Assembly (NCBI RefSeq): GCF_022846435.1 | Contig: NZ_AP025627.1 | Span: 1,026,001-1,090,000 of the forward strand | Direction: 5' to 3' | DNA: 64,000 nt | Source: Parageobacillus sp. KH3-4 | Lineage (GTDB): Bacteria; Bacillota; Bacilli; Bacillales; Anoxybacillaceae | In this document: in pieces, positions 56,999 through 64,000 of the stretch | Layout: each line of letters begins with the position of its first letter | Numbering within the stretch: the stretch's first letter is position 1 | Program-made: the position numbers and the translations under genes | The notes under the pieces: model-generated | Database searches by the model: none | What the model saw: only the letters and a program-made list of their open reading frames with translations | What the model was told of the DNA's origin: nothing

Positions 56999-57889
56999 AT
57001 GTGGAAGAAGTCCATAAAATTTGGAATTGCGGCATTGCTAATAACGGGGGTGCTTGCGGGGTGCGGAAAATCGAACAACACCACTAAAGAAAATTCTGGA
57101 AATGGAGAAGCGAAGCAAGAATCATACTCCGGAACGATTACGTTAGCTGGATCTACCGCCCTTCAACCGTTGGCAGAGGAAGCAGCGAATGAGTTTATGG
57201 GAAAATATCCTAACGTCTCGATCACCGTGCAAGGAGGCGGAAGCGGAACAGGCGTGAATCAAGTTGCCGCTGGTGCTGTACAAATCGGAAACTCGGATGT
57301 TCCATCTGCAGAAAAGTTGGAAGACAAATCAAAAGCAGGAGAGCTTATCGATCATAAAGTAGCAGGAATTGCTTTTGCGATTGTAGTGAATAAAGATGTT
57401 AACGTCGATTCGCTAACGCTAAAACAAATTCAAGATATTTTCTCTGGAAAAATTACAAATTGGAAAGATGTTGGCGGAAAAGATGAAAAAATTAACGTTA
57501 TTAACCGTCCTGCTTCCTCTGGAACGCGCGCGACGTTTGAGAAAACGGTGATGAAAGGCGTAAAAATAAACGAAGCGATTGGAACGGTGCAAGATTCCAA
57601 TGGCGCTGTTGAACAAGCGATCAACTCGACGCCAGGGTCGATTAGTTATGTTGCGATGTCATACTTAATCGGCGAAAAGAAAGATTTAAAAACGTTAAAA
57701 ATCGATGGTGTGGAACCGACGGTCGAAAATATCAAAACGGAAAAATATCCTTTCTGGTCTTATGAATACATGATCACCAAAGGCGAGCCGAAAGATGCGG
57801 TGCGCGGATTTATCGAATACGTGAAAAGCGAGGAGTTTGCTCCGAAAGTAAAAGAAATGGGTTACATTCCTATGTCCGAATTAGAGTAA
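56999..57889 (+). CDS. pstS: Phosphate ABC transporter, substrate-binding lipoprotein
   Basis: Captures phosphate outside the cell for the Pst importer. The signal peptide ends in the lipobox LAGC with the lipidated cysteine at residue 22. Phosphate-binding segments GSTALQPLAEEAA, GGGSGTGVNQVAAG and NRPASSGTRATFE are intact. It has 296 residues. GGAGG precedes the ATG. Expression under phosphate starvation is predicted from the Pho box. Confidence 0.95.
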   Translation: MWKKSIKFGIAALLITGVLAGCGKSNNTTKENSGNGEAKQESYSGTITLAGSTALQPLAEEAANEFMGKYPNVSITVQGGGSGTGVNQVAAGAVQIGNSDVPSAEKLEDKSKAGELIDHKVAGIAFAIVVNKDVNVDSLTLKQIQDIFSGKITNWKDVGGKDEKINVINRPASSGTRATFEKTVMKGVKINEAIGTVQDSNGAVEQAINSTPGSISYVAMSYLIGEKKDLKTLKIDGVEPTVENIKTEKYPFWSYEYMITKGEPKDAVRGFIEYVKSEEFAPKVKEMGYIPMSELE

Positions 57890-57897
57890 TTCCATGA

Positions 57898-57932
57898 AAG
57901 GCTGGCTACACCGTTAGCCAGTCTTATTCTTC
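57898..57932 (+). terminator. Stem-loop between pstS and pstC
   Basis: AAGGCTGGCTA pairs with TAGCCAGTCTT with one G-U pair, followed by ATTCTT. Such an intercistronic hairpin after the binding-protein gene would give more pstS message than pstC-pstA message. Confidence 0.65.
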
Positions 57933-57948
57933 GTGAGGTGATGGAAGA

Positions 57949-58839
57949 ATGAAGGGGAAAGGACAGCTCAATTATTGGAAAAGCGAATATATCGGAAGAG
58001 CGCTCGTAACTTGTTGCGGCCTATTGATCGTTATTACTACGCTTTCGATTATTGCGTTTATTTGCGGAAAAGGAATTCAGTCATTTATAGATAATGGAAT
58101 ATCCCTTAAAGAAATGCTGTTTTCAACCGAGTGGAAGCCAAGCGACTCCGAACCGAAATACGGCGCCGTTATTTTTATTGTCGGATCGACGCTCGTGTCG
58201 ATTGGAGCGGTGTTAATAAGCACGCCGATCGCGCTTGCTCTCGCTGTTTTCATTAATTTTATTTCTCCAAAATTCGGTTCGGCCGTGCTAAAACCTGTTT
58301 TGGAACTGCTTGTCGGCATTCCTTCCGTCGTTTACGGTTGGCTAGGTGTTACGATTCTTATCCCGCTTCTTCGCGAATCGTTCGGCGGGGTAGGATTTAG
58401 TTTGCTGGCCGGAATTATCGTATTAAGCGTGATGATTTTGCCGACGATCACCAGCATCGCGTCAGATGCGCTAAGCGGTGTTCCGTTTTCTTACTTAGAA
58501 GCGTCATACGGGCTTGGATCCACGAGATGGCAGGCGATTAGCCGGGTGATCGTTCCAGCAGCACGAACAGGAATTTTCACCGGCATCGTCCTTGGGCTGG
58601 CAAGAGCGTTCGGCGAAGCGTTGGCTGTTCAGATGGTTATCGGAAACGCGGTGAAACTTCCGGCAGGATTGTATAGTCCGACGGCGACACTGACGGGGAT
58701 TTTAACGATGGATATGGCTAATACGATAAACGGCACTGCTTGGAACAATGCATTGTGGACGTTGGCGATGATTTTATTGTTTATCTCCTTTTTCTTTATT
58801 TTTCTTATAAGAATGATCGGACGAAAAGGGGAACGATAA
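57949..58839 (+). CDS. pstC: Phosphate ABC transporter, permease PstC
   Basis: One of two membrane subunits of the phosphate importer (296 residues, about six helices). The cytoplasmic loop LEASYGLGSTRWQAISRVIVP is the ABC coupling motif, and ARAFGEALAVQMVIGN follows. GTGAGGTG precedes the ATG. pstA starts one base after its stop. Confidence 0.94.
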   Translation: MKGKGQLNYWKSEYIGRALVTCCGLLIVITTLSIIAFICGKGIQSFIDNGISLKEMLFSTEWKPSDSEPKYGAVIFIVGSTLVSIGAVLISTPIALALAVFINFISPKFGSAVLKPVLELLVGIPSVVYGWLGVTILIPLLRESFGGVGFSLLAGIIVLSVMILPTITSIASDALSGVPFSYLEASYGLGSTRWQAISRVIVPAARTGIFTGIVLGLARAFGEALAVQMVIGNAVKLPAGLYSPTATLTGILTMDMANTINGTAWNNALWTLAMILLFISFFFIFLIRMIGRKGER

Positions 58840-58840
58840 T

Positions 58841-59758
58841 ATGGCATCGAGAATGGTGGATAAAGTTTGGACGGGCGTATTTTATGTCGTTGCGGCATTC
58901 GTCGTTGGCTTGCTTGTTTTATTTTTTGCGACGATTTTATCGAAAGGTTGGGGATTTTGGCAACCGGATTTTCTATTTGGCAAACCGAGCAACACGCAGG
59001 CGGGGGGAGGGGTTGGTCCACAGCTGATTAACTCGCTTTATATGCTTGTCATTACGTTGTTGATTTCTGTTCCATTAGGATTAGGAGCGGGAATTTATTT
59101 GGCGGAATACGCCAAGCAAGGAAGAATGCTTAACTTTATTCGCTTGTGCATCGAAACGATGGCGTCCCTTCCGTCGATTGTTGTCGGATTATTTGGCTTG
59201 TTGGCGTTTGTGACGCTGACGGGATGGGGATATACGTTAATTGGCGGCGCGCTGGCGATTACGATATTAAATCTGCCGGGATTGACGCGCATATGTGAGA
59301 ATGCGATTTTAGATGTTCCTTCAAATATAAAGGAAGGCAGTCTGGCGCTAGGGGCGACGCGGTGGCAAACGTTGGTGAGGGTAATTCTTCCGGCCGCTCT
59401 CCCGCAAATAATGACAGGGGTCATTTTAGCGGCAGGGCGAATTTTTGGCGAGGCGGCTGCATTAATTTATACGGCAGGGTTAACGACGCCGCTGTTGAAC
59501 TTTGCCGCTGATTTATCAAGCCCGGCGCATCCGTTGAATGTGTTTCGTCCGGCGGAAACGTTAACGGTGCACATTTGGAAGTTAAATTCGGAAGGAATTG
59601 TTCCGGACGCAAAAATCATTGCAGCGAAATCCGCGGCGATATTGGTGATTATGGTTCTTTTATTTAATATTGCCGCCCGTTTGGCGTCCGTTGCCCTGCA
59701 GCGCTATTTTGCAGGAAATCGCCGAACAACAAAGAAGAAGATGAGCGGCGCTGCATAA
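58841..59758 (+). CDS. pstA: Phosphate ABC transporter, permease PstA
   Basis: Second membrane subunit (305 residues, six helices). The coupling loop is KEGSLALGATRWQTLVRVIL and the conserved IFGEAAALIYTAG follows. The usual next gene, pstB for the ATPase, is absent: a strong hairpin and an opposite-strand gene lie immediately downstream. The transporter must use an ATPase encoded elsewhere. Confidence 0.94.
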   Translation: MASRMVDKVWTGVFYVVAAFVVGLLVLFFATILSKGWGFWQPDFLFGKPSNTQAGGGVGPQLINSLYMLVITLLISVPLGLGAGIYLAEYAKQGRMLNFIRLCIETMASLPSIVVGLFGLLAFVTLTGWGYTLIGGALAITILNLPGLTRICENAILDVPSNIKEGSLALGATRWQTLVRVILPAALPQIMTGVILAAGRIFGEAAALIYTAGLTTPLLNFAADLSSPAHPLNVFRPAETLTVHIWKLNSEGIVPDAKIIAAKSAAILVIMVLLFNIAARLASVALQRYFAGNRRTTKKKMSGAA

Positions 59759-59790
59759 AAAAGGCCACTATCGGCAACGATAGTGGCCTA
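59757..59790 (-). terminator. Terminator between pstA and yqgB
   Basis: AGGCCACTATCG and CGATAGTGGCCT are perfect inverted copies around GCAA. On the minus strand TTTTTTATG follows, ending yqgB; it may also stop pstA transcripts. Confidence 0.88.
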
Positions 59791-60564
59791 TTCGTTGTGC
59801 GGTTTGGATGAAGGTACTTCTTTCATTGCCAAAAATAGCACGACGATCGAGACGAACCAATGAATAAACGGGGCGTATGGCACAACTGTTTGCAGCGCCT
59901 CCATCACCGCGAAAAATACCGTGGATAGAGTGACGGCATATGCCGACATGATCCAAGTATGGCGATATTGCAATTTTTTATCAAGGGTGCTGCGCAAAAT
60001 CAGTCCGAAGAAAGCGAGAATACAGATGCCGATAAATTTGCTTGCGCTTGCGAATAAATAAATAATAATGAACAATAGCGGGATAAAAACAGGCAATAGC
60101 GACTGCATCGTTTCGATAAAGGAATGGACGTCTTCGTCTGTTATTTTCACATTTGGAAACGTTGAGTAACTGTAATATTGTGCTTGATGATTGGCGATTA
60201 ATATGACCTCGTGTTTTAAAAGCCCGATGGCGTTGTTAAAGCGTTCCACGTCCTCTTTTGTCACTTGGCCGGTGCTATCAAAAATGATCGTAAAGCCGTG
60301 CTGGTCGATATGAATCGGCTCTTTTGCAGAAGAATGCAATTGTCCGTTTTCAATCGTAAAGGAAGGAAGTTCGTTTTGTAAAAGGGCGCTTGTATTGCGG
60401 ATTCCTTCCACGAAAGAAGTGGTTAAGTAATAGGCCATCGGCAAGATCGAAAGAAAGGTGAGCAAAAACACATACCCGATTGTTTTTCCAATTCCTTGAA
60501 AGCGGAAACGAGCGATATCTCTTGGTGAATATAAACTTTTCCATAGCTGCACAAATACGTTCAT
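59788..60564 (-). CDS. yqgB: DUF1189 family membrane protein YqgB
   Basis: A 258-residue protein: N-terminal MNVFVQLWKSLYSPRDIARF, a helix near residues 28-45, an extracytoplasmic domain of about 110 residues, then three to four helices to the end. DUF1189 members have no proven function. The ATG at 60564 is preceded by AAGGATGTGTCAAGG; an ATG nine codons earlier contains that site. It is transcribed away from the chemoreceptor gene. Confidence 0.82.
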   Translation of the reverse strand: MNVFVQLWKSLYSPRDIARFRFQGIGKTIGYVFLLTFLSILPMAYYLTTSFVEGIRNTSALLQNELPSFTIENGQLHSSAKEPIHIDQHGFTIIFDSTGQVTKEDVERFNNAIGLLKHEVILIANHQAQYYSYSTFPNVKITDEDVHSFIETMQSLLPVFIPLLFIIIYLFASASKFIGICILAFFGLILRSTLDKKLQYRHTWIMSAYAVTLSTVFFAVMEALQTVVPYAPFIHWFVSIVVLFLAMKEVPSSKPHNE

Positions 60565-60637
60565 CCTTGACACATCCTTCCTATTCTCCATTGTTCATTG
60601 TATATTGTGCGCGTTGATAATTCAACTAAAGACGCAA

Positions 60638-60673
60638 ACAAAAAAATTCCTAGGGACGTTTTTGTTCCTAGGA
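60638..60673 (-). terminator. Terminator of the chemoreceptor gene
   Basis: On the minus strand TCCTAGG and CCTAGGA form the stem with a 12-base loop, followed by ATTTTTTT. Confidence 0.85.
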
Positions 60674-60682
60674 CAAACATAG

Positions 60683-62413
60683 TTACACTTTAAACGTTTG
60701 TAAAAGTCCATTTAATTGATCGACGAGTTCGGTTAACGATTGGGAAGCATGTAAAACCTCGTCCATGGAGGCGCTTTGCCGACGAGTAACGGCCGCTACA
60801 TGTTCCATGTTTCCAGCGATTTGTTGCGCGATCGAAGCAATCTCTTCCATGCTTGTGGACATTTGTTTCGTTTGTGCATTGACGTCATGAACGATGGAGG
60901 ATACTTCTTTCGACTGTCGTGAAACGTTGTTTACCGCATGGACAATCCCTTTAAACGCCGCTTCCGTTTGATAGACCATTTCCATTCCGTGTTCGAGCAC
61001 CTGCGAACCGCGGGTCATCGATTGCACTGCGCGTTCTACTTCATGCTGAATTTCTTTAATAATAGTTTGAATTTGTTTCGAAGCTTGGCCCGTTTGAGAA
61101 GCCAATTTTCTAATTTCATTTGCCACTACGGAAAAACCTTTGCCATGTTCCCCGGCCCGGGCCGCTTCGATCGCCGCGTTGAGCGAAAGAAGATTCGTTT
61201 GGTTCGCGATATTGCTGATTAAGGAGACGATTTGGCCGATTTGTTTCGATTGTTCTCCTAACAGATAGATGGATTCCGCCGTTTCTCCTACCGTTTTTTG
61301 CACGACGCTCATTTGTTTTACCGTTTGATTTGCGAGTTCATTTCCCGCGTGTGCCTGCTCGCTCGCTTTGCTTGTCGAGGCTTCCACGCTGGCGATGGCA
61401 GCGGCTGCCTGCTCCATTCCATCGGCGATTTCATGGAAAAATTGCGAAAGTTTAATGGAAGAACTCGCTTGCTTTTCGGTGCCGCTCGCCGCTTCGCACA
61501 TGGCGATGGCAATTTGTTCTGACGCTTTTTTCGTTTCGGAGGAGATGCGCCGTAACGTGTGCGAAGATGCGGTGATATGTTTCGAGCTTACGTCGACATG
61601 TTCAATAAGTGTCGTAAGGCTGTCCACCATTTGGTTAAATCCATCCGCCAATGTCCGGATATCTTTGCTAGAATAAGCGAGTCTGATTTTTGTTTGCAAA
61701 TTTCCTTGTCCCACTGCGTTCATCGCTTGTTTTAACGAAGCGATCGGTTGAGTAAATCGGCGGATCATCAAAAAACCAATAAAGCTTGCGAACAGTATGG
61801 TAAGCAGCGAGACAAGGATGCTAATCCATCCATATTCCACAACGGACTGCAAATAGTCTTCTTTTTCGAGAGCTAAAACATATATTTGACCATTTAAATC
61901 AATCGAACGTGCGAATGATAAAGTCAATCCTTGGAAATGGATAATTCCTTGTTTTTGTTTTTCGATTTGCTTGGTGACCGAACGAGGCAAGGACGGCAGT
62001 CGGCTAGAAAAATCCCCTAGTTTTCCAACCCCTTTTTCGTTTGTAATGACAAATTGCATCGGCCGCAAGCCGAGGGACTGAAACTTGCGCTGATTCAGCG
62101 TGAGCACGTAAAGAAGTTTTTTATTAAATTCCTCATTGGTGGTTGAAGATTTTAACATAGAAATTTTTTCAACCATTACTTCGGTGGACAGCTGCATTTG
62201 TTGTTCAATGGAGCGGATCGCGACTTGCTTATTTTTTTCATAACCGATCAAAGTGGTTATGGACGAGGAGATGCACGTGATCAGAACGATGATTAACATT
62301 AAGATGGTTTGTAAGTTCCAGCTACTGATCCACGATAACGATGCGAAACGCGCGGCGTTGATTTTAGAGGGGAATGAAAGCAGCTTTGGCCAAGCACGCT
62401 TTTGTCGTTTCAT
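60683..62413 (-). CDS. Methyl-accepting chemotaxis protein
   Basis: Transmembrane chemoreceptor of 576 residues. Order: TM1 at about 35-56, an extracellular sensor of about 130 residues, TM2 at about 194-217, a HAMP domain ([20 protein letters not shown]) and the cytoplasmic signalling coiled coil. The hairpin tip, [20 protein letters not shown], carries the CheA/CheW contact sequence, with S where many members have A. The ligand cannot be predicted. GGAG precedes the ATG. It sits outside the conserved gene order I recognise, so it may be a local addition. Confidence 0.92.
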   Translation of the reverse strand: MKRQKRAWPKLLSFPSKINAARFASLSWISSWNLQTILMLIIVLITCISSSITTLIGYEKNKQVAIRSIEQQMQLSTEVMVEKISMLKSSTTNEEFNKKLLYVLTLNQRKFQSLGLRPMQFVITNEKGVGKLGDFSSRLPSLPRSVTKQIEKQKQGIIHFQGLTLSFARSIDLNGQIYVLALEKEDYLQSVVEYGWISILVSLLTILFASFIGFLMIRRFTQPIASLKQAMNAVGQGNLQTKIRLAYSSKDIRTLADGFNQMVDSLTTLIEHVDVSSKHITASSHTLRRISSETKKASEQIAIAMCEAASGTEKQASSSIKLSQFFHEIADGMEQAAAAIASVEASTSKASEQAHAGNELANQTVKQMSVVQKTVGETAESIYLLGEQSKQIGQIVSLISNIANQTNLLSLNAAIEAARAGEHGKGFSVVANEIRKLASQTGQASKQIQTIIKEIQHEVERAVQSMTRGSQVLEHGMEMVYQTEAAFKGIVHAVNNVSRQSKEVSSIVHDVNAQTKQMSTSMEEIASIAQQIAGNMEHVAAVTRRQSASMDEVLHASQSLTELVDQLNGLLQTFKV

Positions 62414-62577
62414 TTTTTATACGCTCCTTTATCCATTGAAATCTAGTCATATCTCAATGTAGCGAATGATTTTGAATATTTTGTTAAGGAAGTGTATAGA
62501 GTGTGTTAAGTGAGAGGGGGGAGTTTACAAACAAATAAATTGAAACATTGTGGCAGTTTTGGTAAGCTAATTTTAAA

Positions 62578-62610
62578 CGAACGCATAGTGGTTATACTAT
62601 TTTGCGTTCG
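62578..62610. promoter_or_regulatory. Dyad overlapping the sodA promoter
   Basis: CGAACGCA (62578-62585) and TGCGTTCG (62603-62610) are perfect inverted copies; TAGT and ACTA extend the symmetry inward. The -10 TATACT (62593-62598) lies in the centre. A clear -35 is missing. The arrangement suggests a regulator binding site over the promoter. The rest of the 228-base gap 62414-62641 shows nothing definite. Confidence 0.6.
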
Positions 62611-62641
62611 AATACATAAAACAAAAAAAGGAGGAGTTAAC

Positions 62642-63256
62642 ATGGCTTTTGAATTACCACAATTACCTTATGCTTACGATGCGCTAGAACCGCACATTGA
62701 CAAAGAAACGATGAACATTCACCACACGAAACATCATAACACGTATGTAACAAACTTAAATGCTGCTTTAGAAGGACATGCGGATTTACAAAACAAATCG
62801 CTTGAGGAATTGCTCGGCAATTTGGAAGCACTTCCAGAAAGCATTCGCACAGCGGTTCGCAACAACGGCGGCGGACACGCGAACCATTCTCTATTCTGGA
62901 CGATTCTTTCGCCAAACGGTGGCGGCGAACCAACTGGAGAATTAGCGGAAGCCATTAACAAAAAATTCGGCAGCTTTGCCGCGTTTAAAGAAGAATTTAC
63001 AAAAGCAGCTACGACTCGCTTCGGTTCCGGATGGGCTTGGCTTGTTGTCAACAACGGCGAGCTTGAAGTGACAAGCACGCCAAACCAAGACTCGCCATTA
63101 ATGGAAGGAAAAACTCCGATTCTTGGTTTAGACGTTTGGGAACATGCCTACTACTTAAAATATCAAAACCGTCGTCCAGAATATATCGCAGCGTTCTGGA
63201 ACATTGTGAACTGGGATGAAGTAGCAAGACGTTACAGCGAAGCAAAAGCGAAATAA
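62642..63256 (+). CDS. sodA: Superoxide dismutase [Mn/Fe]
   Basis: Converts superoxide to oxygen and hydrogen peroxide. The metal ligands are H27 in MNIHHTKHH, a histidine in [11 protein letters not shown], and the D and H of [12 protein letters not shown]. The 204-residue protein starts [20 protein letters not shown], like manganese SODs of thermophilic bacilli. AAAGGAGGAG precedes the ATG at 62642; 44 upstream in-frame codons are not part of the protein. Confidence 0.97.
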   Translation: MAFELPQLPYAYDALEPHIDKETMNIHHTKHHNTYVTNLNAALEGHADLQNKSLEELLGNLEALPESIRTAVRNNGGGHANHSLFWTILSPNGGGEPTGELAEAINKKFGSFAAFKEEFTKAATTRFGSGWAWLVVNNGELEVTSTPNQDSPLMEGKTPILGLDVWEHAYYLKYQNRRPEYIAAFWNIVNWDEVARRYSEAKAK

Positions 63257-63264
63257 TCAAAACG

Positions 63265-63308
63265 AAAAAGACTAAGCTAAACGGTGCGTTTAGCTTAGTC
63301 TTTTTTTA
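63265..63308 (+). terminator. Terminator of sodA
   Basis: AAAAAGACTAAGCTAAAC and GTTTAGCTTAGTCTTTTT are perfect inverted copies around five bases, with a further T run. Confidence 0.95.
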
Positions 63309-63392
63309 TTTTGTCGGATGTTTGCATAGCATTGTGCATAGAACAGTGGAAAATCGCCAAACTACCCTTTAGACAAAAAAGGGGAGTTTACC

Positions 63393-64000
63393 ATGGCAAT
63401 CATAAAAAAAATTACTGGTCAAGAACAAATTACCCGGGATTTAGTCTTGCTGTTATGCATCAGCGGGTTTTATGCATTGAGCGTTTCCCTTTCCAATACG
63501 TTTGTCAACGTGTATTTATGGAAACAATCTGGGGAGTTCCGCGATTTAGCGGTGTACAATTTGTCAATTGTTACATTGCAGCCGATGACGTTTATTGTAG
63601 CTGGAAAATTGGCAAAAAAAGTTGACCGCATTATCGTATTGCGGTTAGGCGTATCTTTTTTGGCGGTTTTTTTTATTACCGTTTTGCTTGTCGGCAGTAG
63701 CGCGCATAACTACTTGATTTTATTAGGCGCTCTTTTAGGTGTCGGATATGGGTTTTATTGGCTGGCTTTTAACGTATTAACATTTGAAATTACCGAACCG
63801 GAAACTCGCGATTTTTTTAACGGGTTTTTCGGCATTCTCACTTCGATGGCCGGAATGGTCGGACCGATCGTTGCCGGGTATATTATTTCTTCGTTGGCGA
63901 ATGCGAAAGGATATACGCTGATCTTTTCGATTTCGCTTGGCTTGTTCGTCATTGCTGTCATTTTCAGCTTTTTTCTCAAACGCCGTTCCGCAAAAGGAAA
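63393..64000 (+). CDS. yqgE: MFS transporter YqgE, 5' part
   Basis: Start of a major facilitator superfamily membrane protein cut off by the window end; 202 codons are present. It begins MAIIKKITGQEQITRDLVLL and shows repeated hydrophobic helices, with LGALLGVGYGFYWLAFNVL and a basic loop KKVDRIIVLRLG between helices. The ATG at 63393 follows AAAGGGGAG. Its position after sodA matches B. subtilis yqgE. The substrate is unknown. Confidence 0.85.
   Translation, partial: MAIIKKITGQEQITRDLVLLLCISGFYALSVSLSNTFVNVYLWKQSGEFRDLAVYNLSIVTLQPMTFIVAGKLAKKVDRIIVLRLGVSFLAVFFITVLLVGSSAHNYLILLGALLGVGYGFYWLAFNVLTFEITEPETRDFFNGFFGILTSMAGMVGPIVAGYIISSLANAKGYTLIFSISLGLFVIAVIFSFFLKRRSAKG

Overview
The window is a stretch of core chromosome from a thermophilic spore-forming member of the Bacillaceae, most like Geobacillus, Parageobacillus or Anoxybacillus. 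Gene order follows the Bacillus subtilis yqeG-yqgE region almost gene for gene. It carries sporulation genes (sda, gpr, spoIIP, yqxA, yqfC, yqfD, yqfQ), the comE competence operon, the HrcA/CIRCE heat-shock operon and the dnaG-sigA operon. Base composition is moderate and codon use looks even. I saw no prophage, insertion sequence, CRISPR array, tRNA or rRNA. The genus is inferred from protein similarity and synteny; the species cannot be read from the sequence.

Layout. (1) 1-2040: pssA and psd (phosphatidylethanolamine synthesis) are divergent, followed by the sporulation checkpoint gene sda beside a cluster of DnaA boxes. (2) 2063-7133: a tightly packed operon yqeG-yqeH-aroE-yhbY-nadD-yqeK-rsfS-yqeM (ribosome assembly, shikimate, NAD). 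(3) 7337-11906: comER, divergent from comEA-comEB-comEC, then tiny yqzM. (4) 12193-18575: holA, rpsT, gpr, spoIIP, yqxA, lepA. (5) 18638-27902: hemW, then hrcA-grpE-dnaK, dnaJ-prmA-rsmE-mtaB. (6) 28032-37440: deoC, yqeW, rpsU-yqeY, yqfC-yqfD-phoH, pgpH-ybeY-dgkA, cdd-era. (7) 37538-44957: yqzL, recO, ccpN-ppsR, yqxD-dnaG-sigA, an uncharacterised membrane protein, cccA. (8) 45043-51996: trmK-yqfO, ispH, yqfQ, cshB-nfo, yqfT and a wrecked yqfU. (9) 52077-56823: the zinc operon znuC-znuB-zur, yqfW, yqfX, ispG, yqfZ. (10) 56902-64000: pstS-pstC-pstA behind a Pho box, yqgB, a chemoreceptor gene, sodA, and the start of yqgE.

How it works together. Most genes serve housekeeping: translation and ribosome maturation (RsfS, YqeH, YhbY, Era, YbeY, LepA, S20, S21, PrmA, RsmE, MtaB, TrmK), replication (HolA, DnaG), transcription (SigA, CcpN), protein folding and repair. 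Regulatory sites agree with the genes beside them: CIRCE before hrcA, a Zur box before znuC, Pho repeats before pstS, a sigma-H type promoter before the dnaG-sigA operon and a sigma-F type promoter before gpr.

I found no clear new biological system; the region is largely ordinary. The points most worth a second look are: ccpN has no ordinary start codon and seems to begin at ATC; a terminator-shaped hairpin hides the yqfC ribosome binding site; a mini-ORF with a strong ribosome binding site ends on the yqxD start codon; yqfU is a multiply broken pseudogene; the pst operon lacks pstB; and a dyad straddles the sodA -10 box.
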